Part shown: piece by piece, positions 17,933 to 25,228 of the stretch
Numbering within the stretch: the first letter of the stretch is position 1
How the letters are laid out: each line of letters opens with the position of its first letter
Origin: Dactylosporangium siamense
GTDB lineage: Bacteria > Actinomycetota > Actinomycetes > Mycobacteriales > Micromonosporaceae
DNA length: 64,000 nt
Reading direction: 5' to 3'
Assembly (NCBI RefSeq): GCF_016862795.1
Contig: NZ_BONQ01000050.1
Coordinates: forward strand, 186,001-250,000
The notes under the pieces: model-generated
The model's database searches: none
What the model was told of the DNA's origin: nothing
The model's input: only the letters and a program-made list of their open reading frames with translations
Program-made: the position numbers and the translations under genes

Positions 17933-19014
17933 TGCACGTCCGCGGAGGAGGAGGAGGAGGAGGAGGAGGAGGAGGCGAAGTCGAGCACCGTGCCGTCCTG
18001 GATCAGCGGCAGGTGCCCGATCTGCTCGCCGAGATCCTGGTATCGGCTGGTGTCGACCGCGAGCTGCTCCCGCAGCACGGCCAGCTTGGCGGCCGCCGCG
18101 CGGGTCGCCGCGGCGAACGCGTCCTCCTTGGCCACCGTCCGGAAGAACTTGGCCCCATAGCTCTTCTCCGCCTGTTCCGCCTGGGTGAACGTGCGCTGCG
18201 CCTGCTCGACGGCCCGCGCGGTCTCCGCGTTGGCCACGCCGAGCCGGTGCAGCAGCGTGAACGCGATGGGTTGCATGAGGTTGTTCGGCGCCACGCTCGG
18301 CGCCTGCACCTGCCGGGCGTCGGCGGTCCCGAAGTACCCCAGCCGCACCGGGCAGATCATCGCGCTGATGTGCTTCTGGAACGCCAGCGGGAACAGCAGC
18401 CGCACATCCTCGACGATCTCCTTGAACAGCACGTCGCCGGGCTGGCCCTGGAACCGTGGCCGGAGCAGGTCGGCCTTCGTCAGCAGGACCACGACCGACG
18501 GGGGTTTCGCGCCCTCGGCGCGGCGGCGGCCGATCTCGCGCTGCAGGTGGGTGCTGATCGCGGCGATCTTCGTGCTCATGAGGACCTGGGCCCGGTTCTC
18601 CGGAGTGATCCGCTTCGTGAGGTGCTCGCAGCTGATGACGGCGTAGACGCTGTGCGCGGCCCGCAGCTGGGCGCGCATCCGGATCACGTCCGGGTCCTCG
18701 TCGTCCGACGTGAGCAGGGCGCCGCCGCGGTAGTCGAGCATGTCGAAGTTCAGCCACGGGTCGATGCCGGCGTTGAGCACGAACGGGTACTCGAACGAGG
18801 CGCCCTCGCGCGTGGTCTCCGGGAACGTGCCGTTGGTGTTGAGCTCCTCCCACTCTGCGAGCAGCTGCAGGTCGAGCTTGCGGTCCCGGCAGTACAGGAA
18901 GAAGCCGTTCATGAGACCGGCGGCCAACGTCGCGTACATGCCCTGCAGGTAGCTCGACTTGCCACTGTTGGTGGTGCCCAGCAGGGCCACCTTGAGATCC
19001 GGGATCTCGGTCAT
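17929..19014 (-). CDS. TRAFAC-like GTPase
   Basis: A 361-aa GTPase. The P-loop GTTNSGKS is at residues 13-20, a DYRGG switch-II motif (DxxG) is near residue 93-97, and the base-specificity motif TKAD follows VVVLL near residue 178. This is the layout of the small TRAFAC-type GTPases found in bacterial multi-gene systems. The C-terminal third is helical and ends in ten serines plus ADVQ. It overlaps both neighbours by 4 bp. The upstream gene encodes a related-looking protein lacking these catalytic motifs, so the two may form an active/inactive pair. Confidence 0.85.
   Translation of the reverse strand: MTEIPDLKVALLGTTNSGKSSYLQGMYATLAAGLMNGFFLYCRDRKLDLQLLAEWEELNTNGTFPETTREGASFEYPFVLNAGIDPWLNFDMLDYRGGALLTSDDEDPDVIRMRAQLRAAHSVYAVISCEHLTKRITPENRAQVLMSTKIAAISTHLQREIGRRRAEGAKPPSVVVLLTKADLLRPRFQGQPGDVLFKEIVEDVRLLFPLAFQKHISAMICPVRLGYFGTADARQVQAPSVAPNNLMQPIAFTLLHRLGVANAETARAVEQAQRTFTQAEQAEKSYGAKFFRTVAKEDAFAAATRAAAAKLAVLREQLAVDTSRYQDLGEQIGHLPLIQDGTVLDFASSSSSSSSSSADVQ
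17944..17975 (-). repeat. TCC trinucleotide run encoding Ser10
   Basis: About ten consecutive TCC codons on the minus strand give a run of ten serines five codons before the GTPase stop. Pure trinucleotide runs change length by slippage without breaking the frame, so this tail may vary between strains. Confidence 0.85.
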
Positions 19015-20012
19015 CGGTCTGCCTCTTTCTGCCGGGACGGACCAGGCCCGGGCGCGTCGTGGACTACGGCATCCAGTGCCTGGTCGAGGCGTTCGACCAA
19101 CGCCCAGGCGTGGTGGTGCTGCTCCTGCGCGGCCGTCTCGGCGGCCGCCGCGGCCTCGGCGAGGTTGCGCCGCCTGCGGGCCGCGGCGTAGGCGACGGCG
19201 CCGGCCGCGACCAGGCCGACGGGCGTGCTGAGCAGCGCCACCCCGGCGGCGGTGGCCAGCAGCGCGGGGTGGACCGGCAGCTTCGCGCCGCCGCCGGCCG
19301 CCGGTTCGGTCGGTGCCGGATCCGCGGGGGTGAGCCAGTGGCGCAGCGCCCAGAGCAGCCCGGCCGCCACCCGGGTCCGGCCGGCCTCGTCAAGCCTGCC
19401 GCGGTGCGGCTCGACCGTCACGACCAGCGCGGCGACGCGACGGTCACCGGCCACGCCGGTGAGGAAAGGGCGCAGCCGTTCGACGGCACCGCCCGGCACG
19501 GCCGCGTCGGACGACGCGAGCACGAACGTCACCGGAACGCCCGCCCCGGCCGGGCGGCCGGCGAGCGCGTGCTGCAGGTTGACGAGCACGGGCCGCAGGT
19601 AGGTGACCCCGCCCGGACCGGCCAGGCGCGCGGCGTCGAGGCAGACGAGGTATCCGTCCGCGGACCGCAGCCGCTGCTCCACCTCGTCGGCCGGGGACAG
19701 CAGGTCCGCCTCGGTGAGGGTGTCGCGGGTCAGGGACAGCTCGGCGGTGCCGTCCACGGCGAACACGGTGGTGCCGGTCACCGCGCCCGGGCGCAGCGCG
19801 AGACCGGAGATCCCGTCGGTCAGGGCGGCGAACGCGGCGCCGGCGCCCGGACCGGCGTCGAGCACCGCCAGGCGGCAGGCGGGCAGCTTCCGCTCGGCGG
19901 ACGCGGCTGCGGAGGCGGCGGCGACCGCGACGATCGCCTGCTTGGTGAACCCGAGCAGCGCCGCGCCGAGCGGCCCGAGCTCGGGCCGGCCCGCGTTGTC
20001 GGAGGACGTCAC
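19011..20012 (-). CDS. degenerate GTPase-like membrane protein
   Basis: A 333-aa protein whose strand pattern resembles a GTPase that lost its motifs. RLAVLDAGPGAGAA (residues 47-60) stands where a P-loop would be but lacks GK[ST]. DGYLVCLDAARL follows, and VTFVLASSDA (near 164) replaces the NKxD motif. A hydrophobic hairpin follows at about residues 248-278, then an Arg cluster and an Ala/Glu-rich coiled coil. So it could hold a partner at the membrane. GTG 20012 overlaps the upstream stop (GTGA). The pseudo-GTPase reading is my inference from pattern, not a database match. Confidence 0.6.
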   Translation of the reverse strand: MTSSDNAGRPELGPLGAALLGFTKQAIVAVAAASAAASAERKLPACRLAVLDAGPGAGAAFAALTDGISGLALRPGAVTGTTVFAVDGTAELSLTRDTLTEADLLSPADEVEQRLRSADGYLVCLDAARLAGPGGVTYLRPVLVNLQHALAGRPAGAGVPVTFVLASSDAAVPGGAVERLRPFLTGVAGDRRVAALVVTVEPHRGRLDEAGRTRVAAGLLWALRHWLTPADPAPTEPAAGGGAKLPVHPALLATAAGVALLSTPVGLVAAGAVAYAAARRRRNLAEAAAAAETAAQEQHHHAWALVERLDQALDAVVHDAPGPGPSRQKEADR

Positions 20013-21436
20013 AGCAGGGACCGGCCGTCGGGGAGGTAGTGGTGGTTGGTCGCCTCCAGCGCGGGCTGCCCGGGATCGAGGACCGCGACGGCGGCCGCGG
20101 CGTCGGCGGCGTCGAGGGCGCCGCTGCCGGCGAGGGCCTCCGCGAGCTCGACGAACCACCGGATGTGGTGCTGGGCGGCCCCGACCCGTGCGGCCGCGGC
20201 GAGTTCGACGAGGGAGCGGCCGGGCTCGTCGCGCACCTGGTCGAGGTCCGCGAACGCGGCCGGCGACAGCAGCGCCAGGGCCCGGCGCAGCTGGACCGCG
20301 GCGCCGGCGGGGTCGCCGGCGTCCAACCTCCGGCGCGCGCTGTGCAGCACGTGGAAGGCCGGGTCCGCCATGGCGTTCAGCGACAGGCCGCCGTCGACCC
20401 GCCGGCGGTCGCCGACGATCCCGGCGGCCCGGGCCACGTCGTCGAGCTGCTCGGCGTACCCCCACGAATTGATCAGGTGGTAACAGTCGATGGCGGTGAC
20501 CGCGCACAGGACGGCGGCGCGGCTGGCGAGCTCGTGGTTGAGGTCGACCAGCGTGCGTGGGTCGCTCGGGTTGGGCAGCTGGAACGTGTCGGCGGTCGGC
20601 GACGTCGCGTTGAGCCGGGACAGTTCCTCCGGGGTCCACCAGGCGGCGTCGGGGAATCGCAACGGCAGCACGCCGCCGGCGTCGGTGACGGGCTGAGTGG
20701 AGCCGGGCACCAGGTTGCAGCCGCCGATGCGGATCTCCAGCCGCTCCTTCGCCAGCATCGGCTCGAGGATGATCACCGGCAGGGTGCGCAGGTCCGACTG
20801 GTACAGGTCGCTGTGCGGCCAGCGGAAGTGCCGGTCGGCGACCTTCACCGACACGAGTCCGGCCCGTTGGAACGCCTGCAGGTCCGCCTCGATCCGGGCG
20901 ATGAGCCCGCTCCACGGCTGCGGCCCGCCGTCGCCCGGCGCTGGGGGCACCAGCAGCAGCACCGGCGGCATGGCCACCGGGTCGGGATACACCAACCGCA
21001 TGCTGCTGCCGAAGTGGCCGGGGCCCTCGCGGAACGGATACGTGTCCAGCCGCAGCCGCTCCCGCATCAGTGCGAGCTGATGGTTGGCCTTCTGCTCCTC
21101 GAGGTCGCGCTGGTGGCTGAACGCCGACTCCTGCAACTCCTTGCTGTGCTCGCGCGCCGCCTGCGCCTCCAACTGCTGCGACTCGGCGTGCAACTGGGCG
21201 ATCTCCAGCTGCAGTTTGCGTGCCTTGCTCGCGTTGTACAGGTTGCCGGCGGTGGACGCCACCGAAGCGGCCGCCTGCAGGCCCCCCACGCCGCGGTTGG
21301 CGCGCTGCTGCTCGAGCTGCTTGTGCATGTTGTCGGCCTGGGCCTGCAGCTGCTGCGTGCTCTGCCTGCGCTGCCACACCTGGTTGAAGAAGTTGCCGAC
21401 CAAGCTGATGATCGAGATCGCTTCCATGACCGCCAT
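20009..21436 (-). CDS. coiled-coil protein, first gene of the GTPase operon
   Basis: A 475-aa protein of unknown function. After a short hydrophobic start (MEAISIISLVGNFF) there is a long Gln/Glu/Arg-rich coiled coil (about residues 20-125). A globular part follows with LVYPDPVAMPPVLLLVPP and YQSDLRTLPVIILEPMLAKE, ending in helices. ATG 21436 has AGGGGGA upstream; a second in-frame ATG lies 9 bases on. It could be a scaffold that positions the downstream GTPases. A TTGACT at 21505-21510 (minus strand) is a possible -35, but I see no clear -10. Confidence 0.7.
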   Translation of the reverse strand: MAVMEAISIISLVGNFFNQVWQRRQSTQQLQAQADNMHKQLEQQRANRGVGGLQAAASVASTAGNLYNASKARKLQLEIAQLHAESQQLEAQAAREHSKELQESAFSHQRDLEEQKANHQLALMRERLRLDTYPFREGPGHFGSSMRLVYPDPVAMPPVLLLVPPAPGDGGPQPWSGLIARIEADLQAFQRAGLVSVKVADRHFRWPHSDLYQSDLRTLPVIILEPMLAKERLEIRIGGCNLVPGSTQPVTDAGGVLPLRFPDAAWWTPEELSRLNATSPTADTFQLPNPSDPRTLVDLNHELASRAAVLCAVTAIDCYHLINSWGYAEQLDDVARAAGIVGDRRRVDGGLSLNAMADPAFHVLHSARRRLDAGDPAGAAVQLRRALALLSPAAFADLDQVRDEPGRSLVELAAAARVGAAQHHIRWFVELAEALAGSGALDAADAAAAVAVLDPGQPALEATNHHYLPDGRSLL

Positions 21437-21545
21437 CGGGCCCGTTCCCCCTACACACAGTGGTGCACAGCCGTGTGCCAAGCGTGAGGTTGATCTCTCG
21501 GCGCAGTCAACGGCGGTCCATGAAAGCGGGCCGCCCGACGGCGGA

Positions 21546-21586
21546 CTCGGCCCGTCCGGTGGGGTCCCACTCCACCGGACGCCGAG
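21546..21586 (-). terminator. long GC-rich hairpin between transcription units
   Basis: CGTCCGGTGG and CCACCGGACG are perfectly complementary around a 9-nt loop. CTCGG/CCGAG extends the stem past a 2-nt bulge, giving about 15 bp. It lies about 50 bp after the stop at 21638 and before the GTPase operon. No U-tract follows, so it is a terminator-like structure only. Confidence 0.5.
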
Positions 21587-21637
21587 GCCACTCCGACATC
21601 CGCTCAGAACAGCCAGCGGGCGCGGTGCCAGGTGGAG

Positions 21638-22924
21638 TCATGGTTGGAAATATTCGCCGTTCCAGGTGTATCGCAGCTCCTGCACCGCACCGCCGCCCGC
21701 GGGGGCGAACTGCAGGGTCAGCGTGCCGGCCTCGGACGTCCAGCCGGACAGGCTCATGCCCGCCGGCGGCAGGACGGCGTCGACGGCGATGAACGAGCCG
21801 TCGGTCTGCGGGTCGAGGACCGCGGCGAAGGTGCGGCCCGGGTGCGTGCCGTCCCGGCCGCAGGTGATCGCCGCCAGGAGGCGGCGCCGGCCGTCGCCGT
21901 CGAGGTCCACCAGGTGCCGCAGGTGGTCCGGGGCGGCGGGCTGCAGGACGTCCCAGCCGGCGGCGCGACCGTCGGCGTCGAACCGGACGGTGGCGGCCGG
22001 GCAGCCGGTCAGCCCGGCGACCCTGGTGAGGTCGACCGCGGGCCCGGTGCCACCGGCGGCCGGCACCATGCCGGGCTGCCCGGAGTCCGCGACCTCGGTG
22101 AACGCCTGGCCGTTCCACCGGTACGCGTGGGCCTCGCCGAGCCGGTACCCCCAGTTCACGTACACCGGTTTCACGTCGGTGACGAGCAGCCCACCGGCGA
22201 CCCAGTGGTCGGAGAACAGCCCGCCGCGCGGGCCGGCCCAGCCGAGCGCGCGCAGGGTCGTGCCGTCGCGGCGCACGGCGAGCAGCTCGCCCTGGCCGTC
22301 GCCGGAGTCCTCCTCGGACTGCCAGCACGCCGCGTAGACGAACGCCTCGGCCTGGCCGTCGCCGGTGACGTCACCGTAGGAGATCCGGTCCGCCCGCAGG
22401 GTCACCCGCGGCCACGTGGTGGGGCCGACCGTGGCGGCGTCGTCGCCCTTGAACGGCGCCGTGCGGAAGGTGACCGGACCGGACGGGCAGCCCTGGTGGG
22501 TGGGGAACGTGATGGTCGCGGTCCGCCATTGCACGCCGGCCCAGTTCGCCGGTACCGGCGGCGTCTGCCTGGCCTGGACCGGCTTGCTCGGCCGGGGGGC
22601 GGCGGTCGGGGCGATGGACGGCGTCGGCGTCAGGGAGCCGCCCGGCACCGGCGGGTGCGTCGGTGCGGCGCCGTTCCAGAGGATGCCCCCACCGACGAGG
22701 GTTGCCGCGACCACCGCGGCGGCGAGGAGTGCGGTGGCGGTCCGTCTGGTGCGCAGGCGACGCTCACCGCGGTCCCGCAGGCGCGCCGCGGCCGGGGGCG
22801 CGACGGTCCGGCGGACGTCCGTCCGCAGCCGGGACAGCGCGGCGGACAGTTCGACGTTTTCGACGTTCTCGACGTTTGCGGCATCTTCGGTGTCTTCGGT
22901 GTCTTCGGTATCGAAGTCAGTCAT
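21638..22924 (-). CDS. membrane-anchored protein downstream of a SigE-type sigma factor
   Basis: A 428-aa single-pass protein. The acidic N-terminus has short repeats (TEDTEDTED, VENVENVE); a cytoplasmic segment, one transmembrane helix (TALLAAAVVAATLVGGGIL, about residues 63-81), a Pro/Thr linker and an extracytoplasmic domain follow. That domain has DVTGDGQAEAFVYAAC and DLDGDGRRRLLAAITCG, which resemble FG-GAP-type calcium-binding repeats of beta-propellers. It overlaps the sigma gene by 8 bp. By position it could modulate the sigma factor, but no anti-sigma zinc motif is visible. Confidence 0.75.
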   Translation of the reverse strand: MTDFDTEDTEDTEDAANVENVENVELSAALSRLRTDVRRTVAPPAAARLRDRGERRLRTRRTATALLAAAVVAATLVGGGILWNGAAPTHPPVPGGSLTPTPSIAPTAAPRPSKPVQARQTPPVPANWAGVQWRTATITFPTHQGCPSGPVTFRTAPFKGDDAATVGPTTWPRVTLRADRISYGDVTGDGQAEAFVYAACWQSEEDSGDGQGELLAVRRDGTTLRALGWAGPRGGLFSDHWVAGGLLVTDVKPVYVNWGYRLGEAHAYRWNGQAFTEVADSGQPGMVPAAGGTGPAVDLTRVAGLTGCPAATVRFDADGRAAGWDVLQPAAPDHLRHLVDLDGDGRRRLLAAITCGRDGTHPGRTFAAVLDPQTDGSFIAVDAVLPPAGMSLSGWTSEAGTLTLQFAPAGGGAVQELRYTWNGEYFQP

Positions 22925-23456
22925 GGTAGGTCACCTCCTCGGTGGACTGGGCGAGCTCGGCGGCGAGGGTCGCGCGGCCCCGGTGCAGCCACGACTTGAC
23001 GGTGCCGACGGCGGCGTCCATCTCCCGGGCGACGTCGGCGACCGGCAGGTCGATCAGGTGGTGCAGGACGACGGCCCGGCGCTGGTCGGCCGGCAGCCGC
23101 CGCAGCGCCGTGACGAGCGCGACGTGGTCCGGGTCCAGCGGCGGGACGTCGACGGTGCGTTCCCGGCCCCAGTGCGCCCGCGCCACCCGGCCGCGCCGCC
23201 ACCGCGACGTGGCCAGGTTCGCCGCGACCCGGCGGATCCAGGCGAGCGGGTCGTCGTACCGTGCCACGTCGCCCCAGCGTTGCCAGGCCCGGCAGAACGC
23301 CTCCTGGGCGAGGTCCTGCGCTTCGGCGAGGTCACCGACGAGCGCGTAGACCATGGCGACGACGTCGCCGTACCGCGCGTTGTAGAGCGCGTCGAAGTCG
23401 GCCGCGGCGGGCGGCCCGTGGGTGGCGCGGCGGTCGTGCTCTCCGGATCCGGGCAT
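22917..23456 (-). CDS. SigE-family ECF RNA polymerase sigma factor
   Basis: A 179-aa ECF sigma factor with region 2 (FDALYNARYGDVVAMVYALV, then LAQEAFCRAWQRW) and region 4 (LPADQRRAVVLHHLIDLPVA, then VGTVKSWLHRGRA). The length matches SigE-type sigma factors with no C-terminal extension. The next gene, overlapping by 8 bp, encodes a membrane protein, the usual companion arrangement. A CAACC-16-CGTGT pair upstream could be its own promoter. Confidence 0.92.
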   Translation of the reverse strand: MPGSGEHDRRATHGPPAAADFDALYNARYGDVVAMVYALVGDLAEAQDLAQEAFCRAWQRWGDVARYDDPLAWIRRVAANLATSRWRRGRVARAHWGRERTVDVPPLDPDHVALVTALRRLPADQRRAVVLHHLIDLPVADVAREMDAAVGTVKSWLHRGRATLAAELAQSTEEVTYHD

Positions 23457-23463
23457 GTCACAT

Positions 23464-23490
23464 CACACGCTATTCCCGTCGATCCGGTTG
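23464..23490 (-). promoter_or_regulatory. possible ECF-type autoregulated promoter
   Basis: On the minus strand CAACC (23490-23486) and CGTGT (23469-23465) are separated by 16 bp, the general shape of ECF promoters. A housekeeping-like TAGCGT (23472-23467) overlaps. Assignment to this sigma factor is inference. Confidence 0.35.
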
Positions 23491-23520
23491 CGGCGTCACG
23501 GCCAACCGGACTGTCGGGCA

Positions 23521-23763
23521 GCCGACCGCGCTCGTCGTGGCGGGTGGGCGGCCGGCCGCGGCAGTCGTGGCAGTCGCGGCAGGGGAGAGCGGCCGGGTCG
23601 GTCGTGGCGGCTGCGGCGGGCCGGGCGGTCAGCCTGCGGCGTCGGTCGTAGCAGTTGCGGCAGGAGCGGGCGGCCGGCGGCGTAGGTCGTGGCGGTTGCG
23701 GCGGTTGCGGCGGTTGCGGTGGGGTGGGCGGTCAGCCGGCGACGTCGGTCGTGGCGGTTGCGG
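23521..23763. repeat. degenerate repeats derived from a gene's 3' end
   Basis: Variants of GTCGTGGCGGTTGCGG recur through this stretch. The clearest pair is 23623-23660 and 23726-23763, identical at 34 of 38 positions; both include the TCA that is the stop codon of the membrane gene ending at 23732. The array occupies most of the 275-bp gap between that stop and the sigma-factor start. Confidence 0.75.
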
Positions 23764-24394
23764 TGGCGCGGCGGGGTGGGCGGTCGGTCAGGCGGCCGCT
23801 CCGGTCGTGGCGGATGGTGAGCACGACCGTGGTCAGCAGCACGAGCTCGCCGAGGTTGCCCAGCCACGGCACCGCGAATCCGGCGGCGGCCGCGCCGAAC
23901 ATTGCGACCGCCCCGGCGAACAGCCACGGCCACCCGTCGCGCCGCCACAGCACGACACCGACGCCGATGAGCACGAGGATCGCGACGACCGCGGGCACCG
24001 GCGGACCGGCCGCGGCGTCGTTGACGTAGCGCAGGGTGTCGGCGTACCGCTCGGGCACCAGCCGCAGCCGCGCGATGTCCGTGAAGATGCCCAACGCGAC
24101 CAGCACGGCGGTGAGCCCGGCGGCGGCGGTCATCAGCCGGCGCCCGGCGCGGGCCAGGATCGCGCCGGCGACGATGAGCAACGGCGTGAAGAGCGCGTGC
24201 CCGACGAACCGCCCGGCGTTGAGCCCCTCCAGGAGGTCACCCTCGCCGATCGGGCGCCCGAGCGCGATCACGCCGTTGTCGTAGACCAGGGCTCCCGCGA
24301 CGACCGTGACGATCCAGGCCCGCAGCCGCGCCGCGGCCAACCCGACCCCGAGCACCCCGACCGCCAGCACCGCGAAGATGACGGACACCATCAC
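23732..24394 (-). CDS. multi-pass membrane protein of unknown function
   Basis: A 220-aa protein with about six or seven hydrophobic helices, beginning MMVSVIFAVLAVGVLGVGLA. The loop EGDLLEGLNAGRFVGHALF contains the few polar residues. I do not recognise the family; membrane proteins of this size under TetR-type control are common in actinobacteria. Two operator-like repeats lie 10-46 bp upstream of the start and no regulator is adjacent. The last 15 codons (RRATATATTDVAG) are part of the repeat array described separately. Confidence 0.75.
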   Translation of the reverse strand: MMVSVIFAVLAVGVLGVGLAAARLRAWIVTVVAGALVYDNGVIALGRPIGEGDLLEGLNAGRFVGHALFTPLLIVAGAILARAGRRLMTAAAGLTAVLVALGIFTDIARLRLVPERYADTLRYVNDAAAGPPVPAVVAILVLIGVGVVLWRRDGWPWLFAGAVAMFGAAAAGFAVPWLGNLGELVLLTTVVLTIRHDRSGRLTDRPPRRATATATTDVAG

Positions 24395-24403
24395 CGGCCC
24401 ACC

Positions 24404-24440
24404 GTTTCACTGATAGAAACACAGTTCCACTGATGGCAAC
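24404..24440. promoter_or_regulatory. two tandem operators GTTYC-ACTGATR-GMAAC
   Basis: GTTTCACTGATAGAAAC (24404-24420) and GTTCCACTGATGGCAAC (24424-24440) are 17-bp imperfect palindromes spaced exactly 20 bp apart. Their core resembles tetO-type sites. On the minus strand TTGCCA (24439-24434) and a CTATCA 17 bp on could be the promoter of the membrane gene, so a bound repressor would block it. The regulator is not in this window. Confidence 0.55.
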
Positions 24441-24523
24441 GTACGGGTCCCCGGCACGCCGGTCAATCACCGCACGGTCACAGTCGACTACGCTGGGGCA
24501 CCCGCACGGAGTGGCCTTGCGCG

Positions 24524-24610
24524 TTCGCGACCTTGCGCCAGGTGCAGGTCAGCCGGAGCGGTCAGATCACCGAGCGGATCACCAGGGCCGTCGACCAGCT
24601 CAGCGGCGCC
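24524..24610 (+). pseudogene. relic of a pentapeptide-repeat family protein
   Basis: In one plus-strand frame the translation reads FATLRQVQVSRSGQITER followed by ITRAVDQL. This is the conserved segment that precedes the repeats in actinobacterial pentapeptide-repeat proteins (typically SGQITERFTKAVEQLG). The match stops after about 30 residues, and the following VRLGGIYALERI part is absent. No start or downstream repeats remain. The family identification is from memory of its consensus. Confidence 0.5.
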
Positions 24611-24706
24611 CGGATGGGCGGCGCCGAGGCTGGTACCCGGCTATCGAGCCATCTTGCGAGACGCGATCGGCGAAGTTACTGGGTCGGATGACCGGCATGG
24701 CCGATA

Positions 24707-25228
24707 GTGGTCACCGTGACCGATCTTGAGCGCCAGGTCAGCCGGGTATGGAGCGCCGATGTCCGCCGGCTGATTGATGAGGCGACGCGCTGCTACAACG
24801 CTGGCGCCATCCGGGCCTCGATCGTCGCCACGTGGACGGCGGTCATCGCTGACATCATCGACAAGGTCATCGAGTTGGCTGACGGTGGGGATGCCGACGC
24901 ACAGAGGTTCCGAGCAACCGTCGAGAACGCCCGCGATCTTGGCATAACCACGGCTGGTGTACAGGCGATGCAGAAGATCGAGGACGGGTTGCTCGCCCTG
25001 GCTCAGCGGTTCGAACTGGTCGACTCCGTTGCTGCCCGGGAGTTGGAGCGCATCCGGGAAGACCGCAACCTGTGTGTCCATCCACCACTGCGCCGCCACG
25101 GAGAGACCTACGACCCGCGACCCGAAGTCGCACGGGCCCACCTGGCCGTTGCACTGACCACGCTGCTGGTGCATCCACCAACCCAGGGCCGACGTGTCGT
25201 CGAGGACTTTTGCCGGCCGCGACCGTGA
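24707..25228 (+). CDS. HEPN-like N-terminal half of a frame-split gene
   Basis: A 173-aa helical protein (NAGAIRASIVATWTAVIADI, then LERIREDRNLCVHPP) whose R120-N-x3-H125 (RNLCVH) fits the Rx4H active-site motif of HEPN RNases. Its end, TQGRRVVEDF, runs into a TTTT tract at 25208-25211, where removing one T joins it to the next reading frame as a 404-aa protein. So the last six codons (CRRPRP-like tail) are probably an out-of-frame end. GC content and codon choice are lower than in neighbours, a sign of transfer. It may act in RNA-targeting defence (inference). Confidence 0.55.
   Translation: MVTVTDLERQVSRVWSADVRRLIDEATRCYNAGAIRASIVATWTAVIADIIDKVIELADGGDADAQRFRATVENARDLGITTAGVQAMQKIEDGLLALAQRFELVDSVAARELERIREDRNLCVHPPLRRHGETYDPRPEVARAHLAVALTTLLVHPPTQGRRVVEDFCRPRP

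Noticed and set aside
19011-20012. Calling the second GTPase-like gene an active GTPase
   Set aside because: No GxxxxGK[ST] P-loop, no DxxG and no NKxD motif; only the strand layout suggests the fold.
24433-24729. Small plus-strand gene of about 98 residues
   Set aside because: Arg/Pro-rich, no family match, and the meaningful frame here is the pentapeptide relic in another phase.
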